Below, one piece after another: positions 1-5,991 of a stretch of DNA of 8,377 nt (the stretch's first letter is position 1; the number at the start of each line of letters is the position of its first letter). A model generated the notes under the pieces. It did no database searches and had not been told where the DNA came from. It worked only from the letters and a program-made list of their open reading frames with translations. The DNA comes from Methanomicrobiales archaeon (GTDB taxonomy: Archaea > Halobacteriota > Methanomicrobia > Methanomicrobiales > Methanoculleaceae): positions 1 through 8,377 of the forward strand of contig JAAZOW010000123.1 of assembly GCA_012797575.1 (NCBI GenBank), written 5' to 3'. The translations under genes and the position numbers were made by a program.

Positions 1-1
1 C

Positions 2-640
2 TCACCGGTCGGAGTCGTCGATATCGTGACGACGACGACCCACAAGACCCTGCGGGGCCCCCGTGGTGGCGCCATCATGTGTAGCAAAGAAGACGCACCG
101 GCGATCGACAAATCCATCTTCCCGGGTATGCAGGGCGGTCCACTGATGCACATCATCACCGCAAAGGCGGTCTGCTTCAAGGAGGCGCTGACCCCCCAGT
201 ACAAGGATTACTGCGGCCAGATCGTTAAGAACGCGCGCACCGTAGCAAAGGTCCTTGCAGAGGAAGGGCTCGACCTCGTCTCCGGGGGCACCGACAACCA
301 CCTGATCCTGCTCGATCTCACCGGAGTCTCTATGGATGGGCAGCACCTCACTGGGCTTGCGGCCGAGACGGCGCTCGGTGAGGCAGGCATCACCGTGAAC
401 AAAAACACCATCCCCCGAGAGCAGCTCAGCCCCTTCGTGACGAGCGGGCTTCGCATCGGCACCCCCGCGGTCACCTCCCGTGGCATGAAAGAGGCGGAGA
501 TGGAGCAGATTGGGTACTGGATCGCAGAGGTCGTAAAGGATATCGCCAGGGACCAGACCTCGAAGAAAGCGATCAATGAAGTGAGAGAAGAAGTTATTGC
601 TCTTGCGAGTAAGTATCCTCTCTACCCAGAAATAGCATGA
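2..640 (+). CDS. glyA: Serine hydroxymethyltransferase, C-terminal part (5' truncated by window edge)
   Basis: PLP enzyme that converts serine and a reduced pterin to glycine and the methylene-pterin; cytosolic entry point of C1 units. The reading frame is open from the first bases, so the gene begins outside the window; about 212 residues remain, roughly half of a usual 420-residue protein. Near its start is TTTTHKTLRGPRGG (codons from nt 29), the signature around the lysine that holds PLP as a Schiff base (Lys codon at nt 44-46). Further on are the family segments GGTDNHLILLDL and RIGTPAVTSRG, then a helical C-terminal end. From family knowledge, the TTTTHKTLRGPRGG form is that of bacterial-type, tetrahydrofolate-using enzymes rather than the methanopterin-using archaeal type. 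Its TGA stop overlaps the folD ATG (ATGA), which fits a shared folate role. Identity is secure; the pterin preference is inference. Confidence 0.96.
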   Translation, partial: SPVGVVDIVTTTTHKTLRGPRGGAIMCSKEDAPAIDKSIFPGMQGGPLMHIITAKAVCFKEALTPQYKDYCGQIVKNARTVAKVLAEEGLDLVSGGTDNHLILLDLTGVSMDGQHLTGLAAETALGEAGITVNKNTIPREQLSPFVTSGLRIGTPAVTSRGMKEAEMEQIGYWIAEVVKDIARDQTSKKAINEVREEVIALASKYPLYPEIA

Positions 641-1488
641 TACTCGACGGTAAAGCGGTCTCAGAGAAGAGACTTGAGCTCCTCAAGGAGCAGATAGAGG
701 AGTCCGGGCTCTACCCGCGCCTTGCTACGATCATCGTGGGCGAGGACCCGGCATCAAAACTCTACGTCCGCATGAAACATCGGGCATGTGAGCGAGTCGG
801 GATCGGGTCCATCGCAATCGAGCTCCCGGAGGACGCCTCCACGAAACAGGTGCTCGAGGCGGTCCGCCGCCTCAACAACGATCCCGACATCAACGGCATC
901 CTGGTCCAGCTCCCCCTGCCGCCGCAGGTGGAGACCGGTAGCGTCATCAATGCGATCGCGCCCGAGAAGGATGTGGATGGATTTCACCCCTGCAACCTCG
1001 GGAGGCTCCTCGCCGGAGATCCGATCTTTGCCCCCTGCACGCCGCAGGGGATCATGACGATCCTCGAAGAGTACCGGATCCCGATCCAGGGGCAACAGGC
1101 GGTCGTCGTCGGCCGGAGCATCGATGTCGGGAGGCCCATGGCCATCCTGCTCCTCAATGCCGATGCGACCGTCACCATCTGCCACTCAAAGACACGGGAT
1201 CTCGAGGATGAGATGAGAGGCGCCGACATCCTCGTGAGCGCGGTTGGAAGGCTGGGTTTTGTCAGACCGGATATGGTGAAGGCCGGAGCGACGGTCATCG
1301 ATGTCGGGATAAACTACGATGAAGAGGGCAAACTCCACGGCGATGTCGACTTTGAGGCTGTGCGCGAGCGCGCGGGAGCAATAACCCCGGTCCCCGGCGG
1401 CGTCGGTCCCATGACGATCGCGATGCTGATGGAGAACACCTTCCGGGCGGCCAGGCTTGCGGCATGCTACAACAACACTGTTCTGTAG
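637..1488 (+). CDS. folD: Bifunctional methylene-THF dehydrogenase / methenyl-THF cyclohydrolase
   Basis: Oxidises 5,10-methylene-THF with NAD(P) and hydrolyses methenyl-THF to 10-formyl-THF, linking serine-derived C1 units to purine synthesis; soluble. The 283 residues match the family's usual length (about 280-300). Active-site residues are all visible: Tyr43 and Lys47 in YVRMKHRAC, Gln91 in QLPLP and Asp114 in DVDGFHP, corresponding to the human Tyr52/Lys56/Gln100/Asp125 set. The nucleotide-binding half has PCTPQG (133-138), VVVGRSIDVGRPMA (156-169), VIDVGIN, and PGGVGPMT (253-260). The motif GRSxxVGxP is kept, though the usual asparagine after GRS is isoleucine. The start is the ATG overlapping the glyA stop; no clear ribosome binding site precedes it, so translation probably depends on ribosomes finishing glyA. 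In methanogens FolD goes with a tetrahydrofolate pathway distinct from the methanopterin one. Confidence 0.97.
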   Translation: MILDGKAVSEKRLELLKEQIEESGLYPRLATIIVGEDPASKLYVRMKHRACERVGIGSIAIELPEDASTKQVLEAVRRLNNDPDINGILVQLPLPPQVETGSVINAIAPEKDVDGFHPCNLGRLLAGDPIFAPCTPQGIMTILEEYRIPIQGQQAVVVGRSIDVGRPMAILLLNADATVTICHSKTRDLEDEMRGADILVSAVGRLGFVRPDMVKAGATVIDVGINYDEEGKLHGDVDFEAVRERAGAITPVPGGVGPMTIAMLMENTFRAARLAACYNNTVL

Positions 1489-2282
1489 GAGGCCTCAAGA
1501 TCGGCGGCGGCGCGCCGGTCCGCCTGGTGGGCGTCATCAACTCCAGCCCCGAGTCGTTCTACCGGGGCTCCTTCACCCCGGCAGGAGGAGTATACGACCG
1601 TGCCCTTGCCATGCAGGAGTGGGGAGCGGATATGATCGATATCGGTGCGCGGAGCACGGCCCCGGGCTCAGGCCCCATAACCATCGCCGAGGAAGTAGAG
1701 CGGGTGGACGCTGCACTCAGAGAGCTTGACGGCACCGGGATCATCACATCGGTGGATACACGTCACCCGGAGGTGCTCGAGGCCTGCCTCCGCCACGACA
1801 TCCACGCGGTAAACGACATCTCCGGGCTCGCCGATGAGCGCTACGCGCGGGTGGTCGCGGACTCGGGTCTGCCGGTCTTTGTCATGGCGAGCTTCAGGAG
1901 GCCGGGCGACGCCGTCGGACTTACCGAGACACTTGCCGCGCTTGAGACGGTCGTGGCACGTTGTACCCGCCTCGGTATCGACGAGTACATCCTTGACCCC
2001 GCCATCGGGAGATGGGTCCCGGAGCGGACGAGCGAGGATGACTGGAACCTCTGCCGGAACTTCGAAGTGTTCTCCACCTTCGGTCGGCCGGTGCTCGCTG
2101 CAGTCTCCCGAAAGACCTTCATAGGCGACCTGCTCGGAAAGGAGCCGGAAGGGCGTCTTGCAGGAACCCTTGCGCTCACGATGGATCTGGTCAGGCGGGG
2201 AGCAGATGCGGTCAGGTGCCACGACGTCGCGGAGACCGCCGACCTGCTCAGGGTCTACGAGAAGCTTGAGGGGGAGGCATGA
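1464..2282 (+). CDS. folP: Divergent dihydropteroate synthase (FolP-like)
   Basis: TIM-barrel pterin-binding enzyme, expected to join 6-hydroxymethyl-dihydropterin diphosphate to an aminobenzoate acceptor. Kept DHPS landmarks: GVIN (Asn26), SVDT (96-99), NDIS (117-120), Asp178 in LDPAIG, SRKTFIG (Lys217) and RCHD (Arg251, His253). Departures: loop 1 reads SSPESF instead of the usual TPDSF, loop 2 reads RSTAPG where STRPG is normal (Arg replaced by Ala66), the HM dipeptide of strand 5 is VMAS, and the glycine-rich DPGFGFGK segment is DPAIGRWVPE. In methanogens the acceptor may be pABA (folate) or the ribosyl-aniline phosphate used for methanopterin; the glyA-folD context favours folate, the divergence leaves methanopterin open. 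The ATG at 1464 overlaps folD by 25 nt and has no good Shine-Dalgarno; see the separate site at 1487. Its stop overlaps the cofE start. Family certain, substrate not. Confidence 0.85.
   Translation: MLQQHCSVGGLKIGGGAPVRLVGVINSSPESFYRGSFTPAGGVYDRALAMQEWGADMIDIGARSTAPGSGPITIAEEVERVDAALRELDGTGIITSVDTRHPEVLEACLRHDIHAVNDISGLADERYARVVADSGLPVFVMASFRRPGDAVGLTETLAALETVVARCTRLGIDEYILDPAIGRWVPERTSEDDWNLCRNFEVFSTFGRPVLAAVSRKTFIGDLLGKEPEGRLAGTLALTMDLVRRGADAVRCHDVAETADLLRVYEKLEGEA
1487..1492 (+). promoter_or_regulatory. Shine-Dalgarno AGGAGG overlapping the folD stop, with no standard start after it
   Basis: A perfect AGGAGG sits on the folD TAG stop. At the ideal 7-nt spacing the folP-like frame has ATC (nt 1500), not ATG, GTG or TTG. 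The nearest in-frame standard starts are ATG 1464 upstream, which has no ribosome site, and GTG 1527, just before the conserved GVIN strand and probably too late. The site could help re-initiation from the overlapping upstream start, drive a rare ATC start, or be a chance consequence of codon choice. Confidence 0.4.
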
Positions 2283-3085
2283 CCGGTCTAGCGTACTCAG
2301 TATACGGCCTTGCGACCCCCCTGATCCAGCCCGGGGACGACATGACGGCGTATATCCTTGCGGCCGTCGAGCGCTCGGGGTGCCGGGGGTTGCAGGCGGG
2401 GGATGTCGTAGTCATCGCGGAATCTGCTCTTGCCACCGCCGAGGGACGGGTCACAAGGCTTGAAGATGTCGAGCCGGGAGCCGAGGCGCTCCGGCTCGCC
2501 AGGGAGTACCAGATGGATCCGCGTCTGGTCGAGGTGGTGCTCCAGGAGAGCGATCAGGTCGTCGGGGGGATCCCCGGGTTCCTGCTCTGCATGAAAAACG
2601 GGACGCTCCTCCCGAACGCCGGGATCGACGCTTCCAACACCCCGGAAGGCACCGTGATCCTGCTGCCGGCCGATCCGGATGCATCCGCCGCGCGGATACG
2701 CGCCGGGATTGCCGGGCGGACGGGGGCGGATGTCGGCGTCGTCATCATCGATTCCCGGACCCACGCGATGCGGCTCGGGTGCTGCGGAGTCGCCATCGGG
2801 TGCGCGGGCATCCCCTCGGTGATCGACGAGCGCGGGAGATCGGACCTCTTCGGCCGCAAGCTCGAGGTCACCAAGCGGGCGGTGGCTGACTGCATCGCAT
2901 CGGCCGCTGAACTGGTGATGGGGGAGGCGGATGAATGCGTCCCCGCAGTCGTCGTCCGGGGGGTTGGCCTCCCCGTCGGCGACTACGCAGGGATCGATAC
3001 CATCGATGCTTCAGAGTGCCTCTTCATGGGCGTCGCGCTGCACGCCGACCCGTCCCTTCTCATCGATGGCGAGGGCGAATCCTGA
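2279..3085 (+). CDS. cofE: Coenzyme F420-0:L-glutamate ligase (F420 gamma-glutamyl ligase)
   Basis: GTP-dependent ligase that adds L-glutamate residues to F420-0 in the last steps of F420 synthesis; soluble, metal-dependent. The 268-residue protein has the family layout: PLIQPGDD (14-21), GDVVVIAES and TAEGR (41-57), DPRLVEVVLQES (80-91), PNAGIDASN (112-120, with Asp117), LPADPDASA (129-137), VVIIDSRTHAMR (154-165), GVAIGCAG, and DLFGRKLEVT with a following VVVRG. Asp158 sits at a position that binds catalytic metal in known CofE, but is followed by Ser where relatives usually have Thr. The segment LGCCGVAIGC is unusually cysteine-rich (Cys168, 169, 175). The ATG overlaps the folP-like stop (ATGA) and has GAGG 7 nt upstream (2268-2271). 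The length slightly exceeds the roughly 250 residues usual for the family; the extra lies at the 3' end, where the gene overlaps cofC on the other strand by 75 bp. Confidence 0.95.
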   Translation: MTGLAYSVYGLATPLIQPGDDMTAYILAAVERSGCRGLQAGDVVVIAESALATAEGRVTRLEDVEPGAEALRLAREYQMDPRLVEVVLQESDQVVGGIPGFLLCMKNGTLLPNAGIDASNTPEGTVILLPADPDASAARIRAGIAGRTGADVGVVIIDSRTHAMRLGCCGVAIGCAGIPSVIDERGRSDLFGRKLEVTKRAVADCIASAAELVMGEADECVPAVVVRGVGLPVGDYAGIDTIDASECLFMGVALHADPSLLIDGEGES

Positions 3086-3658
3086 CTTCTCCAGGAACTC
3101 CCTGCTCTTTCGCCCTCTCCCGTGGATCAGGATCTCGACAAGATCCTCTTTCTCGTCGATATCGGTCGACATCCGGAACGAGTCGATCACGTCGGCCGAT
3201 AAGCCGCACTCCTCTGCAATCGCTATATGATCGAGGAAGCTTGCGCCATAGAAGTCGGCGTAGAAACATCCGGGCTCCTTCAGGAAGATAGCGTTCGTCC
3301 CGCCGCCGCGACCCGGCACGATGGCCATATCCTTCTCAGTGCGGATCAGTCGCTGGATATCCCCGGCGGTCACCAGGGGGAGATCGGCCATGATGATGAG
3401 CGCTGAACAGTGGAACTGCGCAAGCGCCCAGTTGATCGCTTCGTTGAGGGGTTCTTTCCTGACGGCGATGAGTGCGTCTGCATGCTTGAAGGGATGGGTG
3501 CAGAGCAGGGTGGCGCTGCACCCCGACTTCAGCACAGAGCCTATCACGTCTTCGAGCATCGTCCGTGCAAACGCTTCCCGTTCCTCCTGGCTGAGGATGC
3601 AGGCAAGGCGCGTCTTTGGGTTTACGGGCTTAAAGGGGATAAGCGCGTGAAAATACAT
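3011..3658 (-). CDS. cofC: 2-phospho-L-lactate guanylyltransferase
   Basis: Activates 2-phospho-L-lactate with GTP so that CofD can transfer it to the deazaflavin Fo, giving F420-0. The 215-residue protein has a nucleotidyltransferase (Rossmann-like GT-A) plan: N-terminal ALIPFKPVNPKTRL with Lys10, Lys15 and Arg17, LNEAINWAL (72-80), MADLPL (91-96), then PGRGGGTNAIF (116-126), and late STDIDEKEDL, the usual metal and substrate region. Its ATG has no ribosome binding site just upstream, so it may be leaderless or weakly translated. It converges on cofE: the last 24 codons and the stop lie antisense to the end of cofE. It diverges from cofG across 137 bp, so the three F420 genes share two junctions despite their mixed orientation. 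Identity is well supported by the conserved motifs and by the neighbours on both sides. Confidence 0.93.
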   Translation of the reverse strand: MYFHALIPFKPVNPKTRLACILSQEEREAFARTMLEDVIGSVLKSGCSATLLCTHPFKHADALIAVRKEPLNEAINWALAQFHCSALIIMADLPLVTAGDIQRLIRTEKDMAIVPGRGGGTNAIFLKEPGCFYADFYGASFLDHIAIAEECGLSADVIDSFRMSTDIDEKEDLVEILIHGRGRKSREFLEKSGFALAIDEKGRVGVQRDAHEEAL

Positions 3659-3689
3659 CGTAAAACGGTTGTCGGGGTAGCATCAAAAA

Positions 3690-3705
3690 GGCATCGCTGG
3701 ATGCC
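3690..3705. promoter_or_regulatory. Short perfect inverted repeat in the cofC-cofG divergent gap
   Basis: GGCATC-gctg-GATGCC is a perfect 6-bp dyad with a 4-nt spacer, 31 bp upstream of the cofC start and 90 bp upstream of cofG. The 137-bp gap (3659-3795) must hold both promoters; next to the dyad is an A-rich run (CATCAAAAAG, 3681-3690). On the minus strand this lies about 28 bp from the cofC ATG, where a TATA box for a leaderless mRNA would be, but it is a poor match. The dyad could be an operator; this is inference. Confidence 0.3.
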
Positions 3706-3795
3706 ACGCGCAGGATCCCTACCTCGGGGTTATCTGGCGTTCCGGATCGCGTCGCCATCCTTACCTTCAAGTGGAGGGATGGAGACATACTATTC

Positions 3796-4785
3796 ATGCG
3801 CCAGTGCGTGATCACCTATTCAAAGAACGCATTCCTCCCTCTGACGACAGTCTGCGCAAACCACTGCGGGTACTGCTGTTTCCGGACCCCGGTACAGGAA
3901 GGATGCATCATGCCTCCCGATGAGGCGCTCCGGACCATGGAGGTGAGTGCGGAGCTCGGTTGCACCGAGGCGCTCTTCACCTTCGGGGAGCGTCCTGGTG
4001 CGATACCCGGGTTTACCACCATGCTCGAGCGGATCGGGTATACCGATATACTCGACTACCTCTACGACCTCTCCCTCGAGGCCATACGGCTCGGGCTCCT
4101 GCCGCACACCAACGTCGGTATCCTCACCTACGAGGAACTCGACAGACTCCGGGAGGTGAACGCGAGCATGGGGCTGATGCTCGAGACGACCGCGGAGGTC
4201 GCCGCGCACAGGCACTCCCCCGGAAAGGATCCGGCCGTAAGAATCGATATGATCGAGAACGCTGGCAGGTTATCGATACCGTTTACAACCGGCATCCTGG
4301 TCGGGATCGGCGAGACGATGGAGGACCGGGAGGAGTCTTTCCAGGTCATCCGGGATATCCATAGGCGATTCGGCCATATCCAGGAGGTCATCGTCCAGAA
4401 CTTCCGCCCAAAGCCCGGAACGCCGATGGAACATGCACCGACCCCCGAGACGAGCGAGCTCTGTGCGACGATCACCCTCGCCCGGGAGATCCTCCCGCCC
4501 GATGTTGTGGTGCAGATACCGCCGAACCTCGCCGACGCATCCCACCTGATCCGGTGCGGTGTAAGCGACCTCGGCGGGGTCTCTCCCCTCACCATCGACT
4601 ACGTCAACCCCGAGCGCCCCTGGCCGGAGATCGAGGAGTTGAAGCGGGTGGTCGGTGACGCCGAGCTCCGGGAACGGCTCTGCATCTACCCACAGTTCAT
4701 CGAGAAGGGTTGGTACTCCCCTCTCCTCAAACCCCTGATCAGGCGGCTTTCAGAGAGGGTTTGCGCGCCGGGGGAGGGAGCATAA
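3796..4785 (+). CDS. cofG: 7,8-didemethyl-8-hydroxy-5-deazariboflavin (Fo) synthase subunit CofG
   Basis: Radical SAM half of Fo synthase. With CofH it builds the deazaflavin chromophore of F420 from tyrosine and 5-amino-6-ribitylamino-uracil. The 329-residue protein has the N-terminal cluster motif CANHCGYC (Cys20, Cys24, Cys27, CxxxCxxC) inside SKNAFLPLTTVCANHCGYC, typical of CofG rather than CofH. It is followed by TFGERP, PHTNVGILTYEEL, TGILVGIGET (SAM-binding glycine segment), and VIVQNFRPKPGTPM, all CofG-like. A further cysteine (Cys28) directly follows the motif. The ATG is supported by GGAG at 3781-3784, 11 nt upstream. It lies divergently next to cofC and 40 nt ahead of purC. The single CofG chain, not a fused FbiC, is as expected in archaea; cofH and cofD are outside the window. 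Confidence 0.96.
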   Translation: MRQCVITYSKNAFLPLTTVCANHCGYCCFRTPVQEGCIMPPDEALRTMEVSAELGCTEALFTFGERPGAIPGFTTMLERIGYTDILDYLYDLSLEAIRLGLLPHTNVGILTYEELDRLREVNASMGLMLETTAEVAAHRHSPGKDPAVRIDMIENAGRLSIPFTTGILVGIGETMEDREESFQVIRDIHRRFGHIQEVIVQNFRPKPGTPMEHAPTPETSELCATITLAREILPPDVVVQIPPNLADASHLIRCGVSDLGGVSPLTIDYVNPERPWPEIEELKRVVGDAELRERLCIYPQFIEKGWYSPLLKPLIRRLSERVCAPGEGA

Positions 4786-4813
4786 CCTCATCACCGATCC
4801 CGATCAACATACA

Positions 4814-4818
4814 GGAGG
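4814..4818 (+). promoter_or_regulatory. Ribosome binding site that fixes the purC start
   Basis: GGAGG lies 7 nt before ATG 4826. An in-frame TTG at 4820 would begin two codons earlier but would be only 1 nt from this site, so ATG 4826 is the better start. Confidence 0.75.
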
Positions 4819-4825
4819 TTTGACC

Positions 4826-5554
4826 ATGAGACCGATTGATCTCCTCTACGCGGGAAAGGCCAAGTCCGTCTATCGCACCGATGATCCGGATGTCTATATC
4901 GTGAAGTTCCGGGACGACATCACGGCATTTGATGGCGAAAAAAAGGATACCCTGGGCGGTAAGGGAAGGTACAACGCAGAAGTCTCCTCCTTCCTCTTTG
5001 ATTATCTGGAGGGGCACGGGATCGCGACACATTACATCAAGACCCTTGAACCAGCCACGATCGCGGTGCGGAGGCTTGAGATGTTCCCTCTCGAGGTGAT
5101 CGTAAGGAACATCGCGGCTGGATCCCTTGTGCGCAGCTACCCCTTCTGTGAAGGGGACCTGCTCGATCCGCCGGTGATCATCATCGACTACAAGAGCGAC
5201 GCCCTCCACGATCCGATGCTCAACGATGACCTGATCTACGCTCTGGAGCTTGCCACGCCCGAGGAGCTCGACCAGATCAAGGCTATGGCACTCGCGATAA
5301 ATGAGGTCCTCCAGGAGTATCTTGATGAGCGCGACATCATCTTAGTCGACTTCAAGCTCGAGTTCGGTCACCATGACGGGGAGATCGTCGTCGGCGACGA
5401 GATCAGCATGGACTCGATGCGGCTCTGGGATAAGGAGACCGGAGCATCTCTCGATAAGGATGTCTACCGCTTCGATAAAGGGGATGTTCTGGAGACCTAC
5501 GCCAGCGTCGCCGAGAGGATATTCTCCCCGCCCCGGAGGGGGACTTTGAGTTGA
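4826..5554 (+). CDS. purC: Phosphoribosylaminoimidazole-succinocarboxamide (SAICAR) synthase
   Basis: Joins aspartate to carboxy-aminoimidazole ribotide with ATP, the eighth step of IMP synthesis in the usual numbering; cytosolic. The 242 residues fit the short bacterial and archaeal form (about 235-245). Signatures from N to C: LLYAGKAKSVY (ATP-binding beta hairpin), FRDDITAFDGEKK, PLEVIVRNIAAGSLVR, and the paired catalytic stretch VDFKLEFGHHDGEIVVGDE followed by SMDSMRLWD. All of the usual acidic and basic residues of these motifs are present. It follows cofG by 40 nt with its own strong Shine-Dalgarno site and no obvious terminator between, so the two are probably co-transcribed. A functional link is indirect: purine synthesis supplies GTP, the precursor of the ribityl-uracil substrate used by CofG. 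Identity is secure. Confidence 0.97.
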   Translation: MRPIDLLYAGKAKSVYRTDDPDVYIVKFRDDITAFDGEKKDTLGGKGRYNAEVSSFLFDYLEGHGIATHYIKTLEPATIAVRRLEMFPLEVIVRNIAAGSLVRSYPFCEGDLLDPPVIIIDYKSDALHDPMLNDDLIYALELATPEELDQIKAMALAINEVLQEYLDERDIILVDFKLEFGHHDGEIVVGDEISMDSMRLWDKETGASLDKDVYRFDKGDVLETYASVAERIFSPPRRGTLS

Positions 5555-5562
5555 GAGGGCAC

Positions 5563-5580
5563 CAAAATCTTTAATTTTAC
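5563..5580 (+). promoter_or_regulatory. Archaeal BRE/TATA-like promoter
   Basis: In the 80-bp gap after purC an A/T-rich island in otherwise GC-rich DNA reads CAAAATCTTTAATTTT, resembling a purine-rich BRE followed by an archaeal TATA box. A start about 25 bp downstream would give a leader of roughly 35 nt carrying AGGAGG at 5623-5628, 6 nt before ATG 5635. The T-rich part could also help to end purC transcription. Confidence 0.55.
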
Positions 5581-5634
5581 GGCTACTCATAGGAAAGATA
5601 ACAGGCGTCGGAGACACGCGATAGGAGGTATGGT

Positions 5635-5916
5635 ATGACTGAGGAAGGAGTTGAAGAGATGCGTACCAAGGCACGAGAGTACGCGAAGAAGAAAGGCTAT
5701 GTGTTAAACGTCAATGATAAACAGCTCTCGGTGGTCCTCCGTGGGCTTGCCCGGAATCTGGAGCGGTTCGGGGCAGCGTACTGCCCCTGCAGGCTCCGGA
5801 GCGGGGACCCAGAGAAGGATAAGATCATCATCTGTCCCTGCATCTACCACGAGGAGGAGATCGAGGAGCAGGGTATGTGCCACTGCAGGCTGTTTTTCAA
5901 GAAGAAATCTGAGTGA
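5635..5916 (+). CDS. Ferredoxin:thioredoxin reductase catalytic-chain-like FeS protein (ferredoxin:disulfide reductase)
   Basis: A 93-residue protein with the hallmark of the catalytic chain that uses a [4Fe-4S] cluster next to a redox disulfide to pass ferredoxin electrons to thioredoxin-type partners. Three motifs are visible: CPC (50-52), CPC (67-69) and CHC (82-84), ending CHCRLFF as in the family. The spacing is CPC-x14-CPC-x12-CHC, whereas chloroplast enzymes have about x16 and x8, so the loop before CHC is longer and acidic (EEEIEEQGM). The N-terminal half is a charged helix (EEMRTKAREYAKKKGY). No variable-chain gene is adjacent, as expected for archaeal members, which act without it. 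The start is set by AGGAGG 6 nt upstream, and the gene has its own promoter. A T-rich stretch (5975-5983) after the gene may serve as terminator. It converges on the UbiB-like gene across 75 bp. Probable role: redox control of proteins in an anaerobe; the partner is unknown. Confidence 0.9.
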   Translation: MTEEGVEEMRTKAREYAKKKGYVLNVNDKQLSVVLRGLARNLERFGAAYCPCRLRSGDPEKDKIIICPCIYHEEEIEEQGMCHCRLFFKKKSE

Positions 5917-5991
5917 CACACCGATCTTCGTCAGCGTCTCCGGGGAGATGTCCCGAGTATATGAGCCCTGGTGCTCTTTATTTCAGAGGAT

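Noticed and set aside
3410..3811. 133-codon plus-strand frame spanning the start of cofC and the cofC-cofG gap
   Set aside because: Mostly antisense to cofC and overlaps the cofG start; no domain is seen, and both real genes are strongly supported.
4820..4825. TTG at 4820 as the purC start
   Set aside because: Only 1 nt from the GGAGG ribosome site; ATG 4826 has the normal 7-nt spacing.
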